In this document: piece by piece, positions 46,601-58,209 of the stretch | How the letters are laid out: every line of letters starts with the position of its first letter | How positions within the stretch are numbered: the stretch's first letter is position 1 | From: Reclinomonas americana ATCC 50394 | Lineage: Eukaryota; Jakobida; Jakobea; Jakobida | DNA length: 64,000 bases | Direction of reading: 5' to 3' | Assembly (NCBI GenBank): GCA_048213135.1 | Contig: PS015061.1 | Span: 77,381 to 141,380, forward strand | Notes under the pieces: generated by a model | Seen by the model: only the letters and a program-made list of their open reading frames with translations | Told to the model about the DNA's origin: nothing | Database searches by the model: none | Program-made: the position numbers and the translations under genes

Positions 46601-47177
46601 TGGAAGGAATCATTGTGACCGTAATAATCATGTTCGCTCACCTTTATTATCTTGTAGGTCGGCCCAAGTGGCAGCGGCAAGAGCACGCTCTTTGCCCTGC
46701 TCGAGCGCTACTACGATGTGCAGTCAGGCGAACTCAAAATCGACAATGTGCCAATCACGTGCGTCTTTTTTTCGTTGCGCCCACTTCTGCTGCTGTTGTT
46801 GGCACTCACGATAGAGTATATTGTACATGCAGAGACTACGATCTGTTCACCCTGCGCGACCACATTGGCGTCGTCTCACAGGTTTCGCTTCCTCATCATG
46901 ATTTTCGTTGTTTTGCACGTGTGTGCCAACTCATCGTACGTCTGCAGGAACCCGTGCTGTTCACCGGCACCATTGAGGAGAACATTCGCTACGGAGCACC
47001 GGATGCAACCAACGAGGAGGTGCTGGCTGCTGCACAGGCCGCCAATGCACACGACTTTATCGAGGCACAGCCACTCGGCTACCAGACTCAGGTTTCGTGA
47101 GAGCAGTGCAATTGGATCCCAGGCATTCGCATGTGCCTCACATGTTGCTGATGCAGGTCGGTGAGGGCGGCCTGCAA

Positions 47178-47209
<32 letters not shown>

Positions 47210-47596
47210 TGCGCGTGCCGTTCTCAAGAACCCTGCGGTTCGTCCATACCCTTCTTCTCTTCTCCCACGATGCCGCCCGCTGACTCTGTGCGACCCCCGC
47301 AGATTTTGATTTTGGACGAGGCCACGAGCTCACTCGACTCCGAGTCAGAGTTCCTCGTGCAGCAGGCGCTCGACCGCCTGATGCGCGGCCGCACCAGCCT
47401 GGTGATTGCCCATCGTTTGTCAACGGTGCGCGATGCCGATTGCCTCTACGTCCTCCGCCGTGGCGAACTGGTGGAGTACGGCACATATGCCGACCTGGAG
47501 GCCCGCAACGGCCTCTTCACACAGCTGGTGCGCAAGCAGCTGCAGCACTCGGCCGTAAACCCGGACGAGCGCGAAGGCGAAGGCGAAGCTGACTAG
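43603..47596 (+). CDS. ABCB-type half ABC transporter
   Basis: Starts [20 protein letters not shown] and ends at TAG 47594-47596, with around 20 short introns. The N-terminal transmembrane domain is spread over small exons ([53 protein letters not shown]). Its last loop, [20 protein letters not shown], is typical of P-glycoprotein halves. The nucleotide-binding domain is complete: Walker [10 protein letters not shown] near 46665, Q-loop [18 protein letters not shown], signature LSGGQKQR near 47180, Walker [14 protein letters not shown] near 47303 and H-loop IAHRLST. There is one transmembrane and one nucleotide-binding domain, so it must dimerise. It exports hydrophobic compounds, lipids or peptides; substrate and membrane are unknown. 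An intron region at about 45430-46310 has long CT/GT repeats and a duplicated segment (TCTTCCCTCGGCTCTTGCCT against TCTTCCCTCGGTTCTTGCCT). Confidence 0.9.
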
Positions 47597-47865
47597 TAAC
47601 TGCTGCTCACTGTTGTGCGTATGTGTGCTGCGTTTTGTAATCCTCTCTCGCGTTGCCACATCATGCTATTAGGCTCTACTTCTTTAGATCGCGTTTGTTG
47701 TTGTTTGTTGCGTTTGCATTCCACTCGATTCTCATGTGCATAGTGGCGCTATAGTACTCGTCGTCGATGGTAATGCTGTTGTTAATAGTGTCGCCGTCGT
47801 CCTTGCTGCACAGTGGAAGTTGAAACAATGTATCTTATCTGTGTCCTCTCCATCATCCACAATCA

Positions 47866-50800
47866 ATGATCCCTCCCGTGAACGGCGAAGCCCTCGGTTG
47901 CGTCTCTTTCATTGCTCCCAAGTCCACACATTGCCTTGTCAACCTCACCGACGCGCACAGAGCCCGTGCATTACACTGTGCGCATCACACCATGGCACTC
48001 GAGCACCGGCGACCCGCGTCACTTTGACGGTACCGTCCACCTGCGCTTCCGTGTGGGCGCGTCTCCGATTCGCAGCTTGCGCTTCCACGCACTGTGGATG
48101 CCTCGTGTGGAATGCACGTTGTCATCGGACAGCGCTCCAATGGCGATCGACAGTGTGCGCGAGGTAGCCGAGGAGGAGAGTGTGTGGGAGGTGCAAGTGG
48201 CGAGCGAGTTGCATGCTCATGCCGAGTACGTGCTGCGTGTGGACTACACGGCGGCGTTCTCGGAGAACGAGGAAGAACGCCGCGGTCAGTCTGCGTCTCT
48301 TCGTGTGTGCATGCATGTGCGGTCGATCTGACAGCACCCCGCAGGAGTGTACAAGTTTGAGCGACCGTCGCATCGGCGACGCGGTGCAGATGGCGAGCCA
48401 ACCATGCGGCAGTACGTGAGTACGCAGTTTGAGCCGACGAGTGCGCGACAGGCGTTTCCGTGCATCGATGAACCGGCGCTGAAGACCACGTTTGAGTTGT
48501 CGGTGGTGCACCCGGCCGACGACGACATTGTGTCGAATATGTCGCCGGTGTCGACTGTGGAGTGCGATGCAGCGGGAGTGGCTGTTCATGGAGGAGGTGG
48601 TGGTGGTGGTGGCTTTGTGCAGACCACGTTTGCAGTGACGCCGCGCATGAGCACGTACCTCGTGTCGTTTTTCACCGGCGAGTACGAGTCGGTTGTGTTG
48701 ACGGCTGCCGAGTTGCGTTGCATGACTCTCCTTCTTCGTCAAGCGTGTCACGCTCATCTTCCTGTCGTTGCAGTGGCACGCGGTTGGAGTACCATGCCGA
48801 GCCGGGCACGCTCGACGACACCGAGTATGCGCAGGACTATGGACGGCGGGTGTTTGAGTTCTTCTCGAGCACATACTTTTCGCGCACGCCGTACCCGCTT
48901 CCGAAGCTGTCTATGATCTCCAGCAGTGCGGTGACGAACTTGGGTGTGCGTACTTTTACTGTGTGCTGTGTGTGTTGAAGACTGTTGACATCACTCACTG
49001 CTTGTCGCACACAGATGGAGAACTACGGGGCTTGCATCTTTAACTCGGCCTACTTTCTTGTACACGGGCGTACCACGTTCGACAGGCGGCGGCGCATTGC
49101 CCGGTTGCTGTCGCACGAGATCTGCCATCAGTGGTTGCGTCCACACACCAGCGTGCACACATGCATCAGCAACGATGTTCACTTCATTGCAGGTTCGGCA
49201 ACCTCGTCACCATGGCCGTGTGGAACGAACTGTGGTTGAAGGAGGTGCCTTCGAACTGCTGCCGCTGCTGCCACTTGATCGTCGTGCTCATCGTCTAGCA
49301 ACAGGGTTTTGCGAGGTACCTGGAGCACCATGCCGTCACTCAGTTGGAGCCGCGTTACAACATCTGGTCACAGGTCAGTTTTTTCCCGTCGCCACTTGTT
49401 GGGTCTGTGCTTGTTGTTGCCGTGTTGATTCGCCCGGTCGAGTACAGTACATGCACACGGTGTATGATCCAGCGATGAAGGCCGATGGCAGTCCCAGCAC
49501 GCATCCAGTGGTTCGTCGCTTGTCAACGAGTGTGTTCCCGATGTGTGTTTGTGAGCCACCACATGCCTCTCGCCACAGGAAGTCAACGCCGACAACATCC
49601 ATACCATTATCCGCTTCTTTGATGTCCTCTGTTATGGTGAGTGACCTTGTGGTGGTGAGGAATAGCAGAATCATGTCCTTACCGCTGTCTCCGTTATGCA
49701 CCAGGCAAAGCGGCAAGTCTGCTGCGTATGTTGGCTGGGTATGTGGGCGGCGATGTGTTCCACCGCAGCGTGCAAAACTATGTCGAGAAGCACGCCGGAA
49801 GCACGGTCGTTAAGGAGGTGAGTGTGTTCGAGCCTTTCTTTAATGGCAACACCTCTTTATTAATCATGGTGAGCAGGATCTGTGGGCGGCGATTGAACAA
49901 GAGTCACGCAAGGATGTGTCGACGCTGATGCGCGGGTGGCTGCAGCAGAGCGGATATCCGATTGTGTCGGTGGAGGTGGGTGGCGATGGCCAGCATCTGC
50001 TGCTTCGCCAGTCGCCCTCGCATGACGGTGGTGAGTGGCGATCAATGAGGAGCGGATGTGTGTGTGTTATTCTCATTGCGGATGCCAGCAGAGGCCTCGT
50101 GGCTCGTGCCAATGGTGTTCCGGTTGGTTCGTGTCGAAGGAGAGCGCGACACCGAGGAGCACACAATTGCTGTTGTGTTGAATGGGCGTGAGCAGCATGT
50201 CGCTCTGCCAGCCGGATGCCGTGTGGGTGGCGACTCGACGTGGATGTTGCATCCCAATCGCGACACGATCGGCTACTATGGTTTGCGCCGCACTCACTCT
50301 TGCTCTTTCTCTGTTCCCTGCTTAACACACCGACCGACCCACAGCGGTGGATTACGTCGACGAGTGGTTGTGGCGATCGGTGTTGGCTGGCGTCGAGAGG
50401 AGTGTGTGGACGCCTGTCGAGTGTTGCGGATTGCTGACATCGGTGAATGGCCCCCCTCTCTTCATCTCTTCCCCCTTACCATCTCCTCACCATCCTCCGT
50501 GCAGACCGTCGAGCTGGCACGCAAAGAGCGATTCGGTGAGACGTACGTGCTGCGCGTGTGCGAACTGCTGGCGACCCTCGTGGTGGCCTGCTCCGACGTC
50601 GAGCTGTGCACGCTCATCGAAGACACGGTGCGCTTCGTCATCGAGAACGGCGTGGTGGACCGCGACCTGTTCGCGGTGATGGTTGTCACGGAGCCAGTCC
50701 GTCACCACCTCCTCGACAACCTGAGCCAGTGGCCGCAGCTGTACGTCGGCAGCGGTGCCAGCCGTGCGGCCTCAGTCAAGGCTCGCCTGATCAGCTGCCT

Positions 50801-50939
50801 GATGCCCGTAGCGTACGACGAATTCGCAGCTGCGTTGGTGGAACTCGTCTCCACCACGCACTTGGACGACATCCACCCTGCCCTCATGCGACCCATCAAT
50901 ATGCTGATGCCTGACGCCAGCGGCGATGATGATCAATGA
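47866..50939 (+). CDS. M1-family zinc aminopeptidase (puromycin-sensitive/ERAP type)
   Basis: The first exon 47866-47896 (MIPPVNGEAL) joins over a GTTGCG intron to EPVHYTVRITP. The N-terminal beta domain includes STQFEPTSARQAFPCIDEPA, the M1 signature around the substrate N-terminus. The substrate motif reads LGMENYG rather than GAMENWG after the inferred splice. The zinc site is SHEICHQW, with His codons at 49114 and 49126, then FGNLVTMAVWNELWLKEGFA with the third ligand Glu at 49242-49244. An intron starting GTTGCG at 49134 splits the Trp codon between HQ and FGN, which fixes it precisely. The C-terminal helical domain (ERAP1_C-like) ends in SGDDDQ at TGA 50939. It trims N-terminal residues from peptides, probably in the cytosol since no signal peptide is seen. 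About 12 introns. Confidence 0.9.
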
Positions 50940-50996
50940 AATCGAGCGAGCTCGAGTCCCTTCGGTGCAGGACACAGATCTCTTGGCCGACATAGC

Positions 50997-52303
50997 ATGG
51001 ACGAAGAGAGCACCGTTCTGCACGAGCTGGGTGGTGTGGTGGATGCACTACCACCACTGCCACCACGACGCCGCGAAGAAGTCGACGAGGGGGATGAGGA
51101 GAGAGTTGAAGAAGGTGGCGGAGAAGGCAGCAGTGATGTGCGACGATTTGGTGTGGCGAAAGCGCCGGCAGTGCCACGATCGGTGGAGGCCGGTCACTTG
51201 CCAGTGGAGTTTGTGACCAAGCCGTGTGACTTTCACGGAGAGGACTTTGAGTGGCAGGTGATTGAGTGATCAATTCTGGCACCATCGCGCACTCTCTCGC
51301 ATCTCACCGTGACTCTCTGTTGCGTTGTGTCGTGGTAGGACATTGAGGAGACGGCGATCGAGATCATTCGTCAGCAGACCGACTATGTGCCAGAGGATGT
51401 GCAAGGTCAGTGCATGTCACTCACATTTCTCCTCTCTCTCTCTTGTTCTCACAATCGGGACGCAGCGGAGGTGGCTGCGACACTGGCCACTCGTTGGGAG
51501 TCATTCTACGCGCGCCAGGGCCTCTTCTTCCAGCCAAAACGATACATTTACCGGGCGTGGCCGACGATCTTGGACTTGGATCGCGAGGATCCTGCCTATC
51601 GCTCGGATATGGTGTTTGCAGAGGTCGGCTGTGGCATCGGGTCCACCATGTACGGTGTCCTCGCACGCCACCCCACATGGAGGTGTCACGCTTTTGACTT
51701 TTCCAGCACGGCAATCGACTTTTTGAAGGTGAGGGCGTCGAGTGCAGCGCACTGGCTACGAATGGTGGTGGTTCACTGAGGCGATTGCAGACGCACGAGT
51801 TGTACACGGAGGAGCGGGTGAATGCATTCGCCTGTGACATTGCGCGTGAGCCGGTGCCGCCAGAGCGTGTTCCACCGGGCACTTGCGACTTTGCGTTTTG
51901 TGTGTTCATGCTGTCGGCGGTGCATCCCGACCAGCACGCCGTCGTGTTCCGACACATGGTGGATTTGCTGAAGCCCGGCGGCTCGCTGCTGTTCCGTGAC
52001 TACGGCGAGTTCGATATGCGCCAGCTGTACAAGCGGTGGCAGAAGATCACACACAACTACTACCTGAAGGAGGATGGCATCACCGCGTACTTTTTCTCCA
52101 AAGGTGTGATGTAAGTGGTCTGGTTCGTCGAGCTCGCTCTCTTTCTCATTCTGCTCGTGCATGTGTCAGCATACGTGGCATCGCTTGCGACAGAGGCCGG
52201 CCTACGAGTAGAGCGCCTGGAGTACCACTGCAACCGTCTGGTGAACCGAAAGACCGAGGAGGTCATGTATCGCATCTTCATCAATGGGCACTTTGTCAAG
52301 TGA
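50997..52303 (+). CDS. tRNA (cytosine-32-N3)-methyltransferase, METTL2/METTL8-like
   Basis: Exons 50997-51257, 51339-51405, 51466-51728, 51791-52103 and 52170-52303. After an acidic leader (MDEESTVLHELGG) come WESFYARQGLFFQPKRYIYR, the SAM-binding motif FAEVGCGIGSTMYGVL, HAFDFSSTAIDFLK, FCVFMLSAVHPDQH and LLKPGGSLLFRDYGEFDM, then YLKEDGITAYFFS. These match METTL2/METTL8/METTL6 in order and spacing. The family makes 3-methylcytidine at position 32 of Thr, Ser or Arg tRNAs, often with a partner protein. I see no clear mitochondrial presequence. The start codon is 57 nt after the aminopeptidase stop on the same strand, so the promoter must overlap that gene's 3' end. Confidence 0.88.
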
Positions 52304-52408
52304 AGGAGGAGAAGGAGGAGGAGAGGGATAGAGTGTGTGTTGCAAAACAAAACGATTAAACATGTTTACAGTATTGTGTGCGAGAGAGGAAGCACGCTCG
52401 CTCTCTCT

Positions 52409-55059
52409 TTAGTGCTTCTTGCGCTCCTGCAGCACGAGGATCACGTACGCCAGGATTCGGTAGAACACAAAGAGGGCGGCCATGATGCCGAGCGCCTGCC
52501 CGATTGTGGCGCCGACGGCACTAAAGTCGTCGAAGATTTGGTACGAGGTGGTGTACACGCAGCGTCCGCTCTGCATCTCCTGCGCCGTGCACCCAAAGGA
52601 GCGGTTGTCGAACTCGTTCACCAACATGGCCACAAACGAGTGCCGCAAGAACGAGATCTCCGTCACCCAGCGCAAGAACACTGGAATTTGCGACTTGAGC
52701 ACCGGCATGCCTGCACGACAGCAAGAGTGAGTGAGTGAGCGAGTGCGACGGGATGCAAGAGGGGTGAGAGGGGGAAAAGCAACGCACCAGAGAACAGCAG
52801 GTTCATGACGACGAAAATGGGCACCAGCGCCACGGCTACTGGCATGCTCGGCGCGATGGCGCTGATCACCAGGCCCAGGGCGCTGGCCGTCATGATGAGG
52901 AAGAAGAGGATGACGTAGGCGGTCCAGAAGTGCTCTGCTGTCTGCTTCAGCGGCACCATCCAGTACAGGAACACGATCTGGCACAGTGGCACTACGAGTT
53001 GCGTGGGCAAGTCACCAAAGGCTGTGCAAACAAAAAGTCAGTCTCCGCGCCGAGGTGGGTGGGAGTGAAGGTCACTCACCAGTGGCCATGTAGTAGGCAG
53101 ACAGCGAGTAGAAATTGTTGGAGCGTTCCCTCCGCAGCAAAACCTTGTCTTCGATGACTGCCCACCAAAGAGACGGTGAGTTGAAGGAGGGAAGAGAGAT
53201 GAAGATGTGAATCGCCACTCACAAGCCATGGCGGAACCAGAGGCGGCCAAGAACGCCACGTTGATGACGAGGAACAAGAGGAAACCAATGCGTCTGCAGT
53301 GCGCACGTCAGTCTTCCAGTTGGGCAAGGAGAGGGGAGAGAGAAAGGCACAGACACACGCAACGACTGAATCTCCTGTTGGGAGAAACCAATGTTGAGGT
53401 ACACCACTCCGTACACAATGGCCGTTACCAATACTTGAACGATGCGAGCCAGAGAGACGAGTGGATTCCGGAATGTGTTGATGCTGCAGGGTGTATCGTG
53501 GTGAGTCACTTAGAAGACGCAAGCATCTGCCTCGAGAGAGTGCGACGGAACTTGAATCGCTCAAAGATCAACCAGAACTGCCAGAGCCAACTCGGACCCG
53601 TGGACTGATTCGCACTGCGCAGCTCGCGCTTCAGTGCATCCGTGTCAAAGTCGGCCCGCGAGTGCGCCGCAATGTCTTGCTTGATGACGCCGGCCAGCGA
53701 CGAGGCCGCAAATGTGTCTTTCAGTTGTCGCAAGCGATCATTGCGGGCGGCGGCGTCAGCGGTTGTGTATTGGGTGAGCAGGTCCACTGAGGGAGGAGAG
53801 AAGAGTGAGTGAAACGGCGGCGAAGGGAGAGAGTGTCATGATCGACGCGACAAACCAGCAAAATCGGCGACATTGTCGTCTTCGCCGCACACCTCGCCGC
53901 AGTTGTCGGCAAAGTACTGCACGACACTGCCGGTGGCACCGCTGTATACGATCTCGCCGGCGGACAGGAGGAGGAGCTGTGTGTGCGTGGGGGGAAGAGA
54001 GAGAGAGTGAGTGCCAAGTTTGACGAACTTTGTTTGCCCACTCTCGCGATCACACACCTTGTTGAAGAGAGCAATGGCGCTCGAGCGTGGCTGGTGAATG
54101 GTGCACACCACGATGCGCCCCGAGTCTGCCAAGCGGCGCAAAATCTCGGCCACCTGCAGCGAGGTGGCGCTGTCGAGTCCCGATGTCGGCTCTGCATCGA
54201 CCACAACGAGTGAGCAGACGGAATACACACACCTTGCTCCACGATCACCACTCACCATCGCAGAACAGCACATCGGGGTCGGTGAGCAGGCCAATGGCCA
54301 GACTCAGACGGCGCTTCTGGCCGCCCGAGATGCTCTTGGCAAACAAGTGACCCGACATGACATCGGCGCACTCGGTCAGCCCGAGCTCATCAATGAGCTC
54401 CTCGACGCGCGCATGCCGATCGGCCTTGCTCCACTCCGACAGCAGCAAGTTGGCATAGAAGCGCAGGTTCTCACGCACAGTGTACGCGCCCATCACCACG
54501 TCGTCTTGCTGCACAATGGCGGCGTTCTTCAGCTTCGACCAGTCGCTGCGCGCAGAGTGCAGATGAGCGATGGGAGGAGGCTGATTAAAAGAGTGAGATG
54601 AGACAGACGCACCCTGGCTGCAGCACGGCGCCATTGATCCTCATCTCGCCACTGGTGTACGATCGCTGCTGCGACAACACCTCCAGCAGAGTCGTCTGCG
54701 CGCGTCCACCACATATGAGCGAATCAGCCTTGATCAATGCACTCCTCCACAGATATAGATCTCACCTTGCCACACCCACTCGGGCCCATCACCGCCAACA
54801 AGTCGCCACTGTGCAGACTGCCAGAGACGGCATTGAGCAGGCGTCGATTGGGATCCGACGGGCTGATCAGCGTCATATCCTTCCACGAAAACGACACATT
54901 CTGTCGCTGTTGCTGATGGCGCTGCTTGCGTGGCGACACTCGCACCGCCTTCACAGGTGCACCAGTGGCGCCCACGTCCGCTGAGCGATCGATCTCAGGC
55001 GCCACCGCCGTTCCCGGCTGCACCAGCATACCCGCCGCAACTTCCACGTGATCGTGCAT
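52409..55059 (-). CDS. ABCG-type half transporter (reverse orientation)
   Basis: Starts MHDHVEVAAGMLVQPGTAV at 55059 and ends LQERKKH at 52409. The nucleotide-binding domain comes first, as in ABCG proteins: MGPSGCGK (intron directly after the Lys codon) then TTLLEVLSQQRS; the Q-loop AAIVQQDDVVMGAYTVREN; signature KSISGGQKRRLSLAIGLL; Walker B VLFCDEPTSGLDSAT, whose Glu codon is split by an intron; and TIHQPRSSAIALFNK. The transmembrane half contains VQVLVTAIVYGVVYLNIGFS, MVPLKQTAEHFWTAYV and a final loop with EFDNRSFGCTAQEM and Cys pairs. It is a half transporter expected to dimerise for sterol, lipid or drug export. It is divergent from the next ABCG gene; the sequences differ too much to be a recent duplication. 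Confidence 0.9.
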
Positions 55060-55380
55060 TGAGGAGGAGGTTGTCTTTGCTCACACAACGGAGGCGAATT
55101 GCGTTTGTATTCCCGAGTTTGTCTCCGGTTCGGCGGGTTCGGGTTTCGGGAGTGGAACGGAAGAGGCGCGAGCGCGAGCGCGCGCGAGCGAGCGCGAGTC
55201 CGATGTACGGATTGGTACAATGATTTATGCGAGCGCCGACGCATTTGGACGCGGTCGTTCGGACTCGCACTGCTCGCTGCTCGCCCCGATTTCCCGGACG
55301 ACTCCGGCTCGCTCTGCTGCTGTGTGTAACAATTTTTGGTGTTTGTGCGTGAGCAAAGACAACCTGCTCCTTCTCTTGAT
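55060..55380. promoter_or_regulatory. Bidirectional control region between two ABCG genes with inverted repeat
   Basis: 321 bp separate the two ATGs. A perfect 17-nt inverted repeat, GTGAGCAAAGACAACCT when read toward each gene, sits at 55084-55068 (9 nt before the minus-strand ATG) and 55349-55365 (15 nt before the plus-strand ATG). With one mismatch it extends to CTCCT. The centre is GC-rich with GCGAG runs at 55170-55200. The position points to a shared 5' UTR or core-promoter element. Confidence 0.6.
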
Positions 55381-58022
55381 ATGTCGCAACAACAACCGCG
55401 TGGAGTGTCGGTGTGGGTCGACGGAGTGTGCGTTGACGTGCCTGTGAAAAAGACAAGTTGCGCGCACACTGCCTCCGCCTCTCTGCTGTCATTGTGTGCA
55501 TGCTCACTCCTATGTGTGTGCTTAGCAAAACGCCTGCTCAATGACATTAACTTTGCGGTGCCGCGATCGTCACTGGTGGCGCTGATGGGTCCCTCGTTGC
55601 GTCGTCATCTTTTCTCCACCACTCGCCTCAAAAAATGCACTCCCCTCTCATCACGACGACTGCTGCAGTGGTGCGGGCAAGACCACACTGAGTGACGTCA
55701 TTGCCGGGCAACGCAAGCCCGCGCACGGTCGCGTGTGTCTCAATGGCATTGCGCCGGCCTCTGAAGATCTCCCCAAATATGTCGAATATGTGCCACAAGA
55801 TGATATCTACACGGCGACGCTGACTGTCGAGGACGCCTTGCGATTCTACTCCAAGTTGAAGAGCCCGCAGTCGTGGACAGAGGCTGAGCGCGAGGCTGAA
55901 GTTGCGCTCACTCCCTCTCCGTGCACGCGGTTGTCATGTGCTCAGTCATGTCGTGCAGATCGATCGGATCATTCGCGAGTTGCACTTGGAGACGTGCCGC
56001 AAGACGCGCATTGGCAACGCCATGCTGCGAGGCATCAGTGGCGGTGAGAAGCGCCGTCTGTCGGCGGGCGTGGCACTGCTGGCGCGTCCGGCCGTGATGC
56101 TGTTTGACGAGGTGACGACGGGATTGGACTCGTCGAGTGCGTTCTCGCTGGTGGAGACGCTGCGACAGCTGACGCGGACCGAGGGCCAGACGATTCTCTG
56201 CACGATTCATCAGCCCACCAGTCGCCTCTTCAAGCTCTTTGATCATGTCGTCATTCTCGGCTTTGGTGGCCACCTGGTGTACTCGGGCCCGCCGTGTGGC
56301 GTCACCGATCTGCTGCATCACATCAACTACCCCGTGCCAGCCTACTCCAACCCTGCTGACTTGATCTGTTGCGTGCGCTGCGAAGGAGGTGTTGCACTTT
56401 GCGCGATCGTCACACTCACTTTCTGTTGTTGTGCAGTCGACGCGATCCAGCAACGTGCCAAGGAAATCCCGCAGCTGGTCACCACGTTCCACGAGTCACC
56501 TGTGGCGGCAAGAGTTGCGCCCACTCTCCTCTCTCCTTGCTTGATCACTCTCTGTATGCGCATGCTGACCGCCGCCACTGCAGCACGCGCAACTCCTGCA
56601 AGACATTCGTGCCGGCAACCACTCACGACAGCCGACGCCGTGCGGCTCCATGGACGACCTGGAGGCTCACGATGTGGAGGCCCACGAGAGGCCGTCCGCC
56701 GTCTCTGCTGCGCCCACCGTCGCAGCAAGCAACACGCACGTGGATGTGCCGGAACACGACACTTCCTCGACGGGTTCCTCCAAGACGCTGCAGTCGCGCG
56801 TCACGGCCAACTTTTGGCGTCAGTTCGGCGTGCTGTACACGCGCGAGGCACGCGAGAATGTGTACAATCCGCAAGTGATCTGGGTGCGTGTGTGTGTTGA
56901 GTGGTGATGGAGCAGCGATGACAAGGAACTCATTCTCTTGTTTGTTGCAGATTCGTACGGCACAGGCCATGCTGATGGGTCTCTTCTGCGGCCTCATTGC
57001 ACTGCGTCTGGACTATTCGCAAAAGGCAGTGCGGAGTCGCGTCGGCTCTTGTTGCGTGCCCAGGCTCCCTGGCTCCCTCTTCGTGTGTCACTGACTGTGT
57101 GCCTGTCTGATCGTGCAGTGGTGTTCGTCGTGGCCTCGGCCGTGTTCAGCTCGGTGCTGGCCTCGGTGGAGGTCATTCCGTCGGCCAGTCTCACCCTCTT
57201 CCGCGACCGCATCTCCAACTCGTACGGCATTCCGGCCTATTACCTGGCCCACGTCATTGGTCGTTGCGTGCACAATGTGGGGTGTGCACAACCTGCTTCC
57301 TACGAAACCGAGTCACTCACCACCATTTCTGCTGGTACAGAATTCCCGTTCCTCCTCCTGCCGCCCACCGTCATGACCATCCTCTCGTACTTTTTGATCA
57401 ACTATCGCGACGGCGCCGAGCACTTTTTCATCTACGCCGGCTTTAGTTTCGTGTGCCAGTGGCCATTCACTCCTCTCTTGTCCAAGCCAGTGACTCACCC
57501 TTCCCTCTCTCCCGCACGCACAGTCTTCCTGATCTTCTACTGTGGTGATGCACTCGGCAACGCCATTGGTGCGGCTGTACCGACTGTGGTCCTCGGTGTG
57601 ATCACCGGCCCGATCATCGTCGTCGTGTTCTTCCTCTTTTGTGGTGAGTGCAACAACTCTTCTGCACTCTCGAGATCGAGCGTCGCACTTACCATTCCAC
57701 GCATGCAGGCTTCTTCATCATTCTCGACACCATTCCCGGGTACGTGGCGTGGATCTCCGACATTTCCATCCTGCGCTACGCATTCGGTGGCATCATGAAG
57801 AACGAGCTGGGCGGCGTCGTGTTCCCCTGCACGCCCGAGATGATCGCCGGCAACGACTGCCGCATTCCCACCGGCAACGACTTCCTCCGAGTCTACGGCA
57901 TGCTCGACGTCAACATGGGCTTCCATGCCGGCATGCTGGTGGTGCTCTTTGTGGCGCTCCACCTGATTGCCCTCGCGATCCTCACGTGGCGCGACTACTC
58001 TCGCCGCCGCTGCAAGAAGTAA
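55381..58022 (+). CDS. ABCG-type half transporter (forward orientation)
   Basis: Starts MSQQQPRGVSVWVDGVCVDV and ends DYSRRRCKK at TAA 58022. The Walker A motif LMGPSGAGKTTLSDVIAG is split after the first two bases of the Ser codon by a GTTGCG intron starting at 55596. Then come YVPQDDIYTATLTVEDALRF, signature RGISGGEKRRLSAGVALL, Walker B VMLFDEVTTGLDSSS and CTIHQPTSRLFKLFDHV. A Ser/Thr/His-rich linker follows. The transmembrane part includes IRTAQAMLMGLFCGLIAL, VIPSASLTLFRDRISNSYGI, FLIFYCGDALGNAIGAAV and the loop FPCTPEMIAGNDCRIP. It is an exporter half of the ABCG class; GEKRR and EVTTGLD resemble fungal and plant members. Regulation may be shared with the divergent ABCG neighbour through the inverted repeat. 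Confidence 0.9.
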
Positions 58023-58209
58023 TCGCACACTATTCTGTACATGAATGCTTGTTAATCCTGTTTCGCCACCCTTCCTCCCCATTCACCATTGCAAGACGAT
58101 TCACTCAGAGCATACATGTAGATAATTCCTCCTCCGACCAACAACACCAAAGAGGTTTAAAAAGTACCACACACAAACAAGAGGCACAATAACAACACTC
58201 TCTTCACAC

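Noticed and set aside
55060-58022. The two ABCG genes as a recent inverted duplication
   Set aside because: Signature (GQKRR against GEKRR), Walker B (DEPTSGLD against DEVTTGLD) and intron positions differ; only the short promoter element is shared.
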